IMG/VR virus record: IMGVR_UViG_3300030102_002459
Coordinates: 1 to 50,679 of that record
Direction: 5' to 3' (one strand)
Source of the DNA: a virus
DNA: 50,679 nt
Within the stretch, counting starts at the first letter, position 1. Each line of letters begins with the position of its first letter. Below are positions 5,051 to 11,925 of this stretch, piece by piece. A program made the translations under genes and the position numbers. The notes beneath the pieces were generated by a model. The model saw only the letters and a list, made by a program, of their open reading frames with translations, searched no databases and was not told the origin of the DNA.

Positions 5051-6607
5051 ATGTCAGACAAAATTGTCAAAAACCTTAACTTTGGGGAAGACGCAAAGAA
5101 CAAGGTATTTAAAGGTATAGAAAAACTCACAAAAGCTGTTAGCTCCACACTAGGAGCTAGCGGCCAATGTGTTATTTTAGAAGATGATCAGGGTAAACCT
5201 GTCATAACAAAAGACGGTGTAACTGTTGCAAACAGTATTATACTGCTAGACCCAGTAGAAAATATGGGTGCTACGCTTCTAAAAGAAGCTGCTAGAAAAA
5301 CTGTGCAAGAAGCTGGCGATGGAACGACAACAGCTACAGTACTAGCGCACTCAATTTTAACAGAGGCCTATAAAAATTTAGATAAAGATAACACTCGTAA
5401 CATTAAAGAAGGTATAAATAAAGCCGTTAATAATGTTGTTAAATACTTAGAGAAAAAAGCAATACAAGTTGAAGGTACTATGCTAGACGACGTTGCGACT
5501 ATTAGTTGTAACAATGATAAAGAGCTAGGTAAAATAATCGGGGAAGCGTTTAAAGCTGCTGGTGAAAACGGCGTTGTTGTTATGGAGCCAACGACCGAAG
5601 ATACTACAGAGCTTGAGTTAGTTGACGGTGTTCAATACGAAAAAGGTTTAACTAACTCACATTTTGTAACAAGCAAAGACAAACGAGTAGCTGAGCTTGA
5701 TAATCCATTAGTATTGCTATTAGAGTCACCCATAGAGTCTGTGCGTAAAATACAGTCGGTGCTAGAGTATGTAATTAAAAATAAGAAACCTTTACTTATA
5801 GTAGGTGATTTAGAAACTGAAGTGTTAGCAACGCTAGCAATGAATAGAGTTAAAGGTAATATAAAAGTTAATGTAGTAAATGCACCTACATACGGTATAA
5901 ACAAAAAAGATACACTTTCTGATTTAGCTGTATTAACCGGTGCTACTGTTGTTAACGAAGATCTTGGTGACGACTTAGATGTTATTAACCCTGATTTTTT
6001 AGGTACATGCTGGAAAAGTATTACTAATGACACAGAAACTATATTACAAGTAGATACATCTACTGATGAAATAAAAGAATTAATTAGTTCAGTAAAAGAT
6101 TTAATAGCTAAAGCTAAAGCACCCGGTGAAGTTATACGTCTTGAAAAACGTTTAGCTAGACTTTCAGGTAAAGTGTCGGTTGTAAAAGTTGGAGCAAATT
6201 CAGAGATTGAATTAAAAGAAAAATCGGATAGGGTCGAAGATGCTATCTGTGCTACTAAAGCCGCGGTAAAAGAAGGTATAGTGTCAGGAGGTGGTATAGC
6301 TTTGCTTGATGCGTCTAACAAAACCAAAGCTAAAAGCGTTGGTGAAAAGATTCTTCTTGAAGCTATTAAAGCACCGTTTAAAACTATACTAAATAATGCT
6401 GGACTGGAAGAGGTTGGTACGCCCGAAGAAGGTATGGGTGTTAATGTAATTACAGGCGACATTGTTAATATGATCGATAAAGGTATTATTGATCCTTTGC
6501 TTGTAACTAAAAGTGCACTCAAACACGCGGCTTCAGTGGCTACCACTATATTATCTACAGATTGTGTAATCAATAATTTAAGAGTTGGTGATGAAAGCAA
6601 TAGGTAG
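5051..6607 (+). CDS. groEL: GroEL-like chaperonin (phage-encoded, divergent)
   Basis: 518 aa, slightly short of the ~545 aa bacterial protein. Clear chaperonin signatures: [10 protein letters not shown] near residue 55, the nucleotide-binding [16 protein letters not shown] (Asp at about 90, equivalent to Asp87 of E. coli GroEL), and [22 protein letters not shown] in the C-terminal equatorial domain, where an Asp provides the catalytic carboxylate. The middle apical domain is much more divergent than the equatorial one. The usual GGM-rich C-terminal tail is missing (it ends [11 protein letters not shown]). It overlaps groES by 17 bases, so the two are co-translated. It would fold phage virion proteins in the cytoplasm. 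An AATTAAATTTAATT palindrome (5032-5045) lies just before the start. Identification as a chaperonin is very secure. Confidence 0.93.
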   Translation: MSDKIVKNLNFGEDAKNKVFKGIEKLTKAVSSTLGASGQCVILEDDQGKPVITKDGVTVANSIILLDPVENMGATLLKEAARKTVQEAGDGTTTATVLAHSILTEAYKNLDKDNTRNIKEGINKAVNNVVKYLEKKAIQVEGTMLDDVATISCNNDKELGKIIGEAFKAAGENGVVVMEPTTEDTTELELVDGVQYEKGLTNSHFVTSKDKRVAELDNPLVLLLESPIESVRKIQSVLEYVIKNKKPLLIVGDLETEVLATLAMNRVKGNIKVNVVNAPTYGINKKDTLSDLAVLTGATVVNEDLGDDLDVINPDFLGTCWKSITNDTETILQVDTSTDEIKELISSVKDLIAKAKAPGEVIRLEKRLARLSGKVSVVKVGANSEIELKEKSDRVEDAICATKAAVKEGIVSGGGIALLDASNKTKAKSVGEKILLEAIKAPFKTILNNAGLEEVGTPEEGMGVNVITGDIVNMIDKGIIDPLLVTKSALKHAASVATTILSTDCVINNLRVGDESNR

Positions 6608-6854
6608 AAATATAATTATAAAAAAGAAAAAAGAAGATACCGTTAAAAAAACAGACGGTGGTCTTATGTTGACTGGCTCACAGCGAGTTGATATACGTTA
6701 CAAAGAGGCAACTGTGCTTCACTGCGGTGATGATGTTAAAGGTATAGAAGAAGGTAAAACTATATTCTATGATAAAAACGCAAGTCACCGCCTTGAAGTT
6801 GGCAAAGAAGTTTTCCATGTTATACGTGATATTGATGTAGTTGTTATATTATGA
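6591..6854 (+). CDS. groES: GroES-like co-chaperonin
   Basis: 87 aa from ATG 6591; upstream TTG/GTG codons in frame are less likely starts. The N-terminus [12 protein letters not shown] matches the LxDRVLVK strand of GroES. DGGLMLTGSQRVDIRYKEAT covers the mobile loop and next strands, and ATVLHCGDD ... EGKTIFYDKNASHRLEVGKE ... VIRDIDVVVIL follows the standard order ending in a DI(V)(V)V strand. It overlaps the end of groEL and the next gene (4 bases). It would cap the phage or host GroEL ring. Short length and a reduced mobile loop are the departures from the bacterial protein. Confidence 0.85.
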   Translation: MKAIGRNIIIKKKKEDTVKKTDGGLMLTGSQRVDIRYKEATVLHCGDDVKGIEEGKTIFYDKNASHRLEVGKEVFHVIRDIDVVVIL

Positions 6855-7294
6855 AGTTAGACGCTAGTGACATTAGGGATTTAAATCTTCTTAAACACTA
6901 TCGTATAATACGTAAGTGGGCTTGTAAAAACAATGATCTTAACGATGCAGAGCTAGAGTTGTTAATATATTTAGACTGCATGGATATGTTTACGCGTAAA
7001 GATTTTGAAGACGGTACATATTCTTTTAGTTGGGATAACCGGCGTTGGAACAAGCTTTTACAAAAAGACTGGATTACACTTTGGAGAAAGTATAATAGAA
7101 CTACACAAAAGTATAATATATACAAAGTATCATTTAAAGGTAAACAGTTGATATCACGCATGTATAGAATTATGCTAGGTGAAGAAGATATACCTACTAG
7201 CACCAGACGTAATAGCATAATGAAAGGCAAAACTTACAGTGATAAAGTTTTGTCGTTTGCTATTAATAAAGTCAATAAAGATAAAAACAGATAA
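6851..7294 (+). CDS. Winged-helix-like putative DNA-binding protein
   Basis: 147 aa, starting inside the stop of groES (ATGA-type overlap). The order of segments, helix (LNLLKHYRIIRKWACKNNDL), helix (DAELELLIYLDCMDMFTRKD), helix (RWNKLLQKDWITLWRKYN) then two strands (TQKYNIYKVSFKGKQLISR), is that of a MarR/PadR-type winged helix, followed by a basic tail. Similar proteins are common near structural genes of marine phages. It could regulate late genes or be a virion-associated protein. Motif-level assignment only. Confidence 0.5.
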   Translation: MKLDASDIRDLNLLKHYRIIRKWACKNNDLNDAELELLIYLDCMDMFTRKDFEDGTYSFSWDNRRWNKLLQKDWITLWRKYNRTTQKYNIYKVSFKGKQLISRMYRIMLGEEDIPTSTRRNSIMKGKTYSDKVLSFAINKVNKDKNR

Positions 7295-7296
7295 TT

Positions 7297-7593
7297 ATGC
7301 CTAATAAAGATAAAACAATGGCGTACATGGTAGATCCTACTTTACCGCCTAACATGCAACCTCAAGCTTTTAGCTATGATGTACCAGTTCAAGCAAATAT
7401 GATGGGTAACGCTAAGCCTGTATTTAATCAACAAACTATGGGTATGGCTCAAACTGCTTTTGGCACACCTACTATGAGACAAGCTTCGGTTGGAGCACCG
7501 TTTCAAGTTAGTGAAGCTCAAATGAAAGCGTTTGGACCAGGAGGATCACACGAAAATCCAGAGTTATTAGCTGCAATAAAAAAAAATGATTAA
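7297..7593 (+). CDS. Hypothetical 98-aa Met/Gln/Pro-rich protein
   Basis: 98 aa beginning two bases after the preceding stop, with an AATTATG start. Rich in Met, Gln, Pro and Gly (NMQPQAFSYDVPVQANMMGN; SVGAPFQVSEAQMKAFGPGG) and likely poorly structured. No catalytic motif or membrane segment. Probably a minor virion or assembly protein by neighbourhood. Not recognised. Confidence 0.55.
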   Translation: MPNKDKTMAYMVDPTLPPNMQPQAFSYDVPVQANMMGNAKPVFNQQTMGMAQTAFGTPTMRQASVGAPFQVSEAQMKAFGPGGSHENPELLAAIKKND

Positions 7594-7603
7594 ATAAACA
7601 ATT

Positions 7604-7807
7604 ATGGATCACAAGATAGAAAAATTAATTAGAAAACCTGTTCTTGAGGGACAAGTGGGTGAGTCTCATGTTTGGGATGGGCCGTTAAGTACTGAAGGTT
7701 TCCCAATGGCTAGTGGTAGTAGTTCTGGTATTACAGGTATGAAGCTTAAAATGGCTAAATGTAAATACACGCCAGGACCAATAACTAAAAAAGCCCAAGG
7801 TGCCTGA
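7604..7807 (+). CDS. Hypothetical 67-aa basic protein
   Basis: 67 aa from an AATTATG start at 7604 to TGA at 7805-7807, overlapping the next start by 8 bases. The N-terminus is charged and helical (DHKIEKLIRKPVLEGQ), the centre is Gly/Ser-rich (MASGSSSGITG), and the C-terminus is basic (KLKMAKCKYTPGPITKKA). No family recognised. Confidence 0.5.
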   Translation: MDHKIEKLIRKPVLEGQVGESHVWDGPLSTEGFPMASGSSSGITGMKLKMAKCKYTPGPITKKAQGA

Positions 7808-8063
7808 ATTAAATAAAAAAACCTTAAAGTGCAATAAACCTAGAAAAACACCAGGTCATAAGACTAAATCACATATTGTTAAAGCTTGTGAAAATGGTAA
7901 AGAAAAAATAATTAGGTTTGGCCAACAAGGTGTAAGTACTGCCGGTAAGAAGCAAGATAAAAAATCAAAAGCAAGACGTGCTAGCTTTAAAGCGCGCCAT
8001 GCAAAAAACATTAAAAAAGGTAAAATGTCTGCCGCTTACTGGGCTGACAAAGTAAAATGGTAA
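7800..8063 (+). CDS. Small very basic conserved phage protein
   Basis: 87 aa from GTG 7800. Highly basic, with the pattern PGHKTKSHIVKACENGKEK then IIRFGQQGVSTAG and the C-terminal block FKARHAKNIKKGKMSAAYWA ending KVKW. I know this pattern (R-F-G-Q-Q-G-V ... FKARH ... KMSAAYWA) from many marine podovirus genomes, where it is unnamed. Two Cys residues are present. Likely a minor virion or nucleic-acid-binding protein. The non-ATG start is supported by overlap with the preceding gene and by the lack of an early ATG. Confidence 0.65.
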   Translation: MPELNKKTLKCNKPRKTPGHKTKSHIVKACENGKEKIIRFGQQGVSTAGKKQDKKSKARRASFKARHAKNIKKGKMSAAYWADKVKW

Positions 8064-8065
8064 TT

Positions 8066-8791
8066 ATGGAAAAAGGATTATTTGGCCAGTACACTGGCAA
8101 CGCAAGACACTCACGCACACCTGTAACAAAAAAGAATTACAGAGCTTCAGTGGCAGATGATGCTGCGCATATTCATTATTTAAAAGAAGATATTAACTAC
8201 GACGCTAAGCATGGTCATAGCGATGAGAATATGACTGCAGATGAAAAGCATATATCTAAGTTAGCAGGTGACATGAAGTATGATAAAAAACATCACTCAC
8301 CATTAAACAGTGGTCACGTTGATCCTAAAACTGGTGAAAGTATATATGACGCTGATGGATTTTTAAAACCTGAATTTATGGCTGAAGGTACTCAAGACCT
8401 TACACCTGAAAAAATGTATACTCGTGATCTTGGCATAAATCAAGGTACTTATGGTACGGCTGATTATATTCCAGGTAGAAAATATTCTCAAGAACGAAGA
8501 GAAATAGGTTCAACAGGTGATAGAATTAAACAAAAACCTGGATATAGATACCAATTTACATCGGTTTCAGGAGATACAGACCCTTTTCCTAATAATCCAT
8601 TTATTAGACTAGATTTTGACGAGCAAGGTGATTTAGTTGAAAATGCAAAAGTATTAGGCGAAAAACGAGTTTCAGGTTTGGTTGGTAGATCTTTTTCACA
8701 GCAAGATGTTGAAGAAATGAAAGGTAGATATGATAGATATATGGCTCCTAAAAGAAAAGCTCAAGAATATTTTAAATTAAAAAAGTCTTAA
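8066..8791 (+). CDS. Hypothetical 241-aa protein
   Basis: ATG 8066 (AATTATG context) is preferred over the ATG at 8057, which overlaps the previous stop. 241 aa, hydrophilic, His-rich near the N-terminus (HIHYLKEDINYDAKHGHSDE; KKHHSPLNSGHVD). The middle is Gly/Tyr-rich (PGRKYSQERREIGSTGDRIK). The end is a charged helix (QQDVEEMKGRYDRYMAPKRK). No signal peptide or membrane segment. Embedded in the run of small virion-type genes. Family not recognised. Confidence 0.55.
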   Translation: MEKGLFGQYTGNARHSRTPVTKKNYRASVADDAAHIHYLKEDINYDAKHGHSDENMTADEKHISKLAGDMKYDKKHHSPLNSGHVDPKTGESIYDADGFLKPEFMAEGTQDLTPEKMYTRDLGINQGTYGTADYIPGRKYSQERREIGSTGDRIKQKPGYRYQFTSVSGDTDPFPNNPFIRLDFDEQGDLVENAKVLGEKRVSGLVGRSFSQQDVEEMKGRYDRYMAPKRKAQEYFKLKKS

Positions 8792-8947
8792 ATGAAATCA
8801 AAAGGTTTAGGTGATGACATAGCTAAGTTTACTAAAGCTACTGGTATTAAAACTATAGTAGATAGAGTATCTGAAGGTCTAAACATAAACTGTGGCTGTA
8901 ATAACAGACAAGAGTGGTTTAACGAAAAATTTCCATATAGAAACTAA
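8792..8947 (+). CDS. Small conserved phage protein with CGC motif (51 aa)
   Basis: A 51-aa frame directly after the preceding TAA, ending in TAATG with the next gene's start. The order GLGDDIAKFTKATGIKTIVD, then NCGCNNRQEWFNEKFPY, matches a short protein seen in many phage genomes (GLGDxIxKxTxATGIKxxVxxx...CGCxxRxxxLNxxFPY). The CxC pair might bind metal. Function unknown. Coding is supported by perfect TAATG packing on both sides. Confidence 0.65.
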   Translation: MKSKGLGDDIAKFTKATGIKTIVDRVSEGLNINCGCNNRQEWFNEKFPYRN

Positions 8948-9258
8948 TGGCATTTAAACTAACACCTCCGTTTCCAATAGACAACACTCCAGTGTATCAT
9001 GTTGATATGGAAGATGGTGTGTTAGGTAAAGCTAACAACAACGGTACTATTATTATAAATGATAAAGTAGGGCCAAATAAATTACACGATGTTATAGCTC
9101 ACGAAAAAATACATATCGCGCAAATGAAACGTGGTGATCTTGATTATGATGACTGTAATGTTTATTGGAAAGGTAAAACAATACCTAGATCAAGTATAAA
9201 AGAAGGTGCTCACGATCTGCCATGGGAAGCTGAAGCATATAAAAAAACTAAAAAATAG
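8947..9258 (+). CDS. Minimal zincin-like (HExxH) protein
   Basis: 103 aa. HEKIH at residues 52-56 sits in a helix (KLHDVIAHEKIHIAQMKRGD), the zinc site of metallopeptidase-like folds. A downstream Glu in LPWEAEAYKK (94 or 96) could be the third ligand. There is no signal peptide, so it would act in the cytoplasm or the virion. Small zincin-like proteins of this type occur in phage and plasmid genomes and may be peptidases or degenerate domains. The metal site is visible; the activity is inferred. Confidence 0.6.
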   Translation: MAFKLTPPFPIDNTPVYHVDMEDGVLGKANNNGTIIINDKVGPNKLHDVIAHEKIHIAQMKRGDLDYDDCNVYWKGKTIPRSSIKEGAHDLPWEAEAYKKTKK

Positions 9259-9261
9259 GTA

Positions 9262-9295
9262 ATAATATTAGTATAACAATTTAATCTAATATTAT
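9262..9295 (+). promoter_or_regulatory. Hairpin covering the start codon of the secreted-protein gene
   Basis: ATAATATTAG (9262-9271) pairs perfectly over 10 bases with CTAATATTAT (9286-9295), leaving a 14-base loop. The right arm includes the first two bases of the ATG at 9294. All but two pairs are A-T, so it would be weak and temperature-sensitive. It may limit translation of the following gene. Confidence 0.45.
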
Positions 9296-9668
9296 GAAAA
9301 AACTATTTTTAGCACTATTATTTAATCTAATATCAATTACATCTTTTAGCCAAGACAATTTTAAAGGTTGGTGGAAGTGTAAAGTTTCTGAATATATAAC
9401 TATAATAAGCACTGGAGAATATGGTGTTTCACAGGTTATGAACTATAACCCATTTAACGATAGTTATGTAGAAGAAAAAATAATAAAGAAAAATAAAAAT
9501 ACTTTTATAACAACTTTGTTTAACCCTGCAAATGGTTACTTTGTTAAAATAAAGTATAAACTGAAAAATAAAGATAATTTAATTTGTAAGTACAGTGGAG
9601 ACTATAATAAAACATTACTTCTTACTAGATACAAATTTGATTTTTTAAATAATAAACTAAAAAAATAA
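9294..9668 (+). CDS. Small secreted protein of unknown function
   Basis: 124 aa with a clear Sec signal peptide, MKKLFLALLFNLISITSFSQ, whose end (FSQ) is typical of Bacteroidota exported proteins. The mature part is a small beta-rich domain (DNFKGWWKCKVSEYITIIST ... YFVKIKYKLKNKDNLICKYS) with two Cys. It looks like a lipocalin-like or beta-sandwich domain but is not recognised. Periplasmic location is inferred from the signal. It sits among virion-type genes with a start-codon hairpin upstream. It may be a host-derived cargo gene or a superinfection-exclusion factor. Confidence 0.6.
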   Translation: MKKLFLALLFNLISITSFSQDNFKGWWKCKVSEYITIISTGEYGVSQVMNYNPFNDSYVEEKIIKKNKNTFITTLFNPANGYFVKIKYKLKNKDNLICKYSGDYNKTLLLTRYKFDFLNNKLKK

Positions 9669-9672
9669 AACA

Positions 9673-10233
9673 ATGCCGTATTCACCAATGCACAAACATT
9701 GCACGCCTGTTAAAAATTTAAAAGGCAAAACAACCGGACTTATGATGGAAGGTTCTGCAATGCACATGTCAATGCTCCATAAGGAGACAGACAAACAAGA
9801 GAAAAAAGATCTATTAAAAGATATGCCAGTTGATGACAAAGCATCGGCTATGGAAATGTCTCCATATAAAATGGGTCATGAAGATTCACCAGCTGAAATG
9901 GATCACAGCCCAATGGAAATGGGACATGAATCTCCAGCTAAAATGGGACATGAATCTCCAGCTAAAAATCTTAACAAAGGCTATGGTTATGAAGTTAAGT
10001 CGCCAGCTAAGATGAAGCATGATTCACCAGCTAAAAACGTAAACAAAGGTTATGGTTATGAAGTTCCAAAACCATCGGTAGCTAAAATGGGGCATGAGTC
10101 ACCTGCTAAGTTTACTGGTATGAGTGGAGGTTCAGCTTTGCACGAAAAAATGCAAATGGTTAAAGTGGATGGTAAAATGGTTCCTAAGTTTGCAGCTGAT
10201 GGAAAAGGTAAAAATGATTTAAAGAAAAAATGA
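9673..10233 (+). CDS. Repeat protein rich in Met, His and SPAK motifs
   Basis: 186 aa, hydrophilic and probably disordered. It contains five or more copies of (K/E)MGHESPAK-like units (KMGHEDSPAEMDHSP, EMGHESPAKMGHESPAK, KMKHDSPAK, KMGHESPAKF) and a longer duplicated block (N-x-NKGYGYEV, twice). The Met/His density is unusual and could bind metal. SPAK-like repeats occur in proteins of Bacteroidota and marine phages, where they are usually of unknown role. The last four bases overlap the holin-like gene. It may be a virion decoration or DNA/metal-binding protein; unproven. Confidence 0.6.
   Translation: MPYSPMHKHCTPVKNLKGKTTGLMMEGSAMHMSMLHKETDKQEKKDLLKDMPVDDKASAMEMSPYKMGHEDSPAEMDHSPMEMGHESPAKMGHESPAKNLNKGYGYEVKSPAKMKHDSPAKNVNKGYGYEVPKPSVAKMGHESPAKFTGMSGGSALHEKMQMVKVDGKMVPKFAADGKGKNDLKKK
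9871..10110 (+). repeat. Tandem/dispersed repeats encoding MGHESPAK units
   Basis: Contains an exact 24-base tandem duplication (9919-9942 and 9943-9966) encoding MGHESPAK. A longer similar pair, around 9946-9994 and 10018-10065, encodes (H)(E/D)SPAKNxNKGYGYEV. The exact repeat implies recent slippage or recombination. Confidence 0.75.
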
Positions 10234-10625
10234 AAAAACTTTTAAGTCTTTTAACAGGTGGTTTAGTTAAAGACGTAGGTGATGTAATTGATAAACTTAC
10301 AACTACAGACGAAGAAAGATTAGCTGCTAAACAAAAGATTCAAGAGTTATTAGAAAAAGCAGATCAAGACGCGCAGACTCAAATTACTGAGCGCTGGAAA
10401 CTTGATATGCAATCAGATTCATTTTTATCAAAAAATATCCGCCCGCTAGTGTTAATATACTTAACTGTTATATTTACGGCATTAGCATTTTTCGATGGTA
10501 ACATTGGCGGGTTTAAAGTAGCTGAAGAGTATATCCCAATATTTCAGTCACTATTAATTACAGTATACGGCGCTTATTTTGTAGGCCGTACTTGGGAAAA
10601 GTCAAAAAAAAGTAAACAAGAATAA
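10230..10625 (+). CDS. Holin-like membrane protein (gene-transfer-agent holin type)
   Basis: 131 aa. The cytoplasmic N-terminal half is a charged amphipathic helix (DEERLAAKQKIQELLEKADQ ...), then RWKLDMQSDSFLSKNIRPLV leads into a first membrane helix (about 71-90) and a second (about 101-120, YIPIFQSLLITVYGAYFVGR) with a basic C-terminus. The W-x-x-D-x-x-S-D-S-x-L-S-K-N-I-R-P pattern is that of the three-helix holin family found in gene transfer agents and many phages. It would form the membrane lesion that lets the endolysin reach the cell wall. The M15 peptidase candidate lies 30 kb downstream. Confidence 0.7.
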   Translation: MKKLLSLLTGGLVKDVGDVIDKLTTTDEERLAAKQKIQELLEKADQDAQTQITERWKLDMQSDSFLSKNIRPLVLIYLTVIFTALAFFDGNIGGFKVAEEYIPIFQSLLITVYGAYFVGRTWEKSKKSKQE

Positions 10626-10636
10626 AATTAAATTAA

Positions 10637-10873
10637 ATGTCACAATCAATTACAGCTGAAGAGCTTAAACAAATTAAAGATCAACAAGCAGAATTAGGTC
10701 AAGTATTAAATCAAATAGGTCAGTTAGAAGCAAATAAACACGCGCTACTTCATAAAATTGCTGGTATTAACGAAAGTATTGAAGATACTAAAAAGCAATT
10801 AGAAGAAAAATATGGATCTATTAATATTGATTTAGAAACAGGTACTTACACAGATATTGAATCAGAGGACTAA
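10637..10873 (+). CDS. 78-aa coiled-coil protein
   Basis: 78 aa, almost entirely helical with heptad-like Leu/Ile spacing (AEELKQIKDQQAELGQVLNQ ... IGQLEANKHALLHKIAGINE ...). No membrane segment. It overlaps the following start as TAATG. Short coiled-coil proteins of this kind are widespread in phages upstream of the terminase genes. Function unknown; possible assembly or oligomerisation factor. Confidence 0.6.
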   Translation: MSQSITAEELKQIKDQQAELGQVLNQIGQLEANKHALLHKIAGINESIEDTKKQLEEKYGSINIDLETGTYTDIESED

Positions 10874-11100
10874 TGAGTACTGTTATAAGAAAAATCAGTA
10901 TTGGTTCTGATTACAAGAACGATGCTATGCACTATGCGTTAGGCCAACAAGTCTACGGTGGTCATGAGATATCACATATTTTGTTTGAAGACGAAGACGC
11001 TTCTTATAACATATTCATAAAGAAAAACAATGAGGTGTTGCCATGGAAGAAATTTAACTCTAACATGGCTATATCCGTTGAGTATGATTTAGAATATTAA
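10873..11100 (+). CDS. Hypothetical 75-aa protein
   Basis: 75 aa with TAATG overlaps at both ends. The pattern IRKISIGSDYKNDAMHYALG ... GGHEISHILFEDEDASYNIF ... suggests a small beta-sheet domain. The phrase 'VIRKISIGSDYKNAMHY..GQ' is familiar from other marine phage genomes but carries no assigned function. It sits between the coiled-coil gene and the tandem GroES-like gene. Confidence 0.6.
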   Translation: MSTVIRKISIGSDYKNDAMHYALGQQVYGGHEISHILFEDEDASYNIFIKKNNEVLPWKKFNSNMAISVEYDLEY

Positions 11101-11708
11101 TGAAAAGCGTTTTTGATTTTATAGTTATACCAGACGGAAAAAGGTATAACAATGAAGTTGATCTAAACGGCGATAAACTTATAGTTAATTCTAGTATAGA
11201 AAACTTTAAGTTAATTAACAGAACAGCAACTGTACTTACGGTTCCAACTGCTTTTCAAACGCCGATACAAGAAGGTGATAAGATAATTATACACCACAAT
11301 GTGTTTAGAAGATATTATAACCATCAAGGTAAAGAAGTTGATAGTAGTAAAACGTTTAACGACAATAGATACTTGTGTCAATACGATCAAATATATCTTT
11401 ACAAGCGTATGGTAAAATGGTTGCCAGTTCGTAACCATTGTTTTATTATGCCTATAAAAAATAACGATACATGGTCTAAAGAACCAGAACAAAAAAACAA
11501 AGGTATAGTAAAAATAGGTAATAAAACACTAGATTCACTTGGTATATATGAAGGTGATTTAGTTGGTTTTAAATCTAACAGAGAGTTTGAGTTTATTATA
11601 GATAAACAAAGACTATATTGTATGCAATCAAATGATATTTTAGTTAAATATGAGTTCAAAGGAGACGAGAAAGAATATAATCCAAGCTGGGCGAAAAGCA
11701 GTAGATGA
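11100..11708 (+). CDS. Tandem GroES-like domain protein (second co-chaperonin candidate)
   Basis: 202 aa read as two GroES-like barrels. First: FDFIVIPDGKRY ... INRTATVLTVPTAFQTPIQE then GDKIIIHHNVF, ending NRYLCQYDQIYLYK (about 1-102). Second: HCFIMPIKNNDTW ... KGIVKIGNKTLDSLGIYEGD then LVGFKSNREFEFIIDKQRLY and CMQSNDILVKYE (about 113-185). The second closely follows the GroES order GxVxxVG ... GDxVxF ... L-x-M-x-x-x-D-I-L-x-x-x-E. It overlaps the small terminase candidate by 59 bases. It may be a dedicated co-chaperonin for capsid folding, analogous in role to T4 gp31, or a structural protein that reuses the fold. Assigned by pattern only. Confidence 0.55.
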   Translation: MKSVFDFIVIPDGKRYNNEVDLNGDKLIVNSSIENFKLINRTATVLTVPTAFQTPIQEGDKIIIHHNVFRRYYNHQGKEVDSSKTFNDNRYLCQYDQIYLYKRMVKWLPVRNHCFIMPIKNNDTWSKEPEQKNKGIVKIGNKTLDSLGIYEGDLVGFKSNREFEFIIDKQRLYCMQSNDILVKYEFKGDEKEYNPSWAKSSR

Positions 11709-11925
11709 GTTAATTAAAGTAGCTGAAGAAAAAATCATTACTAACACTGAAGATGATGTTTCTGCAGATAGACTTAAAAACGCTGCGGCTACTAAAAAGC
11801 TTGCTATATTTGATGCGTTTGAAATATTAGCTAGAATAGAAGAAGAAAAAAATATACTTGAAGACAAACCTAAAGAAACTAAAGAAAAAAGTTTTAAAGG
11901 CTTTGCTGAAGGTAGATCAAGATAA
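11650..11925 (+). CDS. Candidate small terminase subunit
   Basis: 91 aa, helical and charged (KETRKNIIQAGRKAVDELIK ... DRLKNAAATKKLAIFDAFEI ...), ending in a basic tail and overlapping the large terminase start by one base. Position directly before terL, size and helical content fit a small terminase subunit that recognises DNA and assembles as a ring. No helix-turn-helix is obvious, so the call rests mainly on location. It begins inside the preceding gene (59-base overlap), which is unusually large for this genome. Confidence 0.5.
   Translation: MSSKETRKNIIQAGRKAVDELIKVAEEKIITNTEDDVSADRLKNAAATKKLAIFDAFEILARIEEEKNILEDKPKETKEKSFKGFAEGRSR

Noticed and set aside
5632-6600. 322-aa open frame on the minus strand opposite groEL
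   Set aside because: Shadow of the plus-strand groEL reading frame; composition is Ser/Leu/Thr-rich without motifs, and the opposite strand encodes an unmistakable chaperonin.
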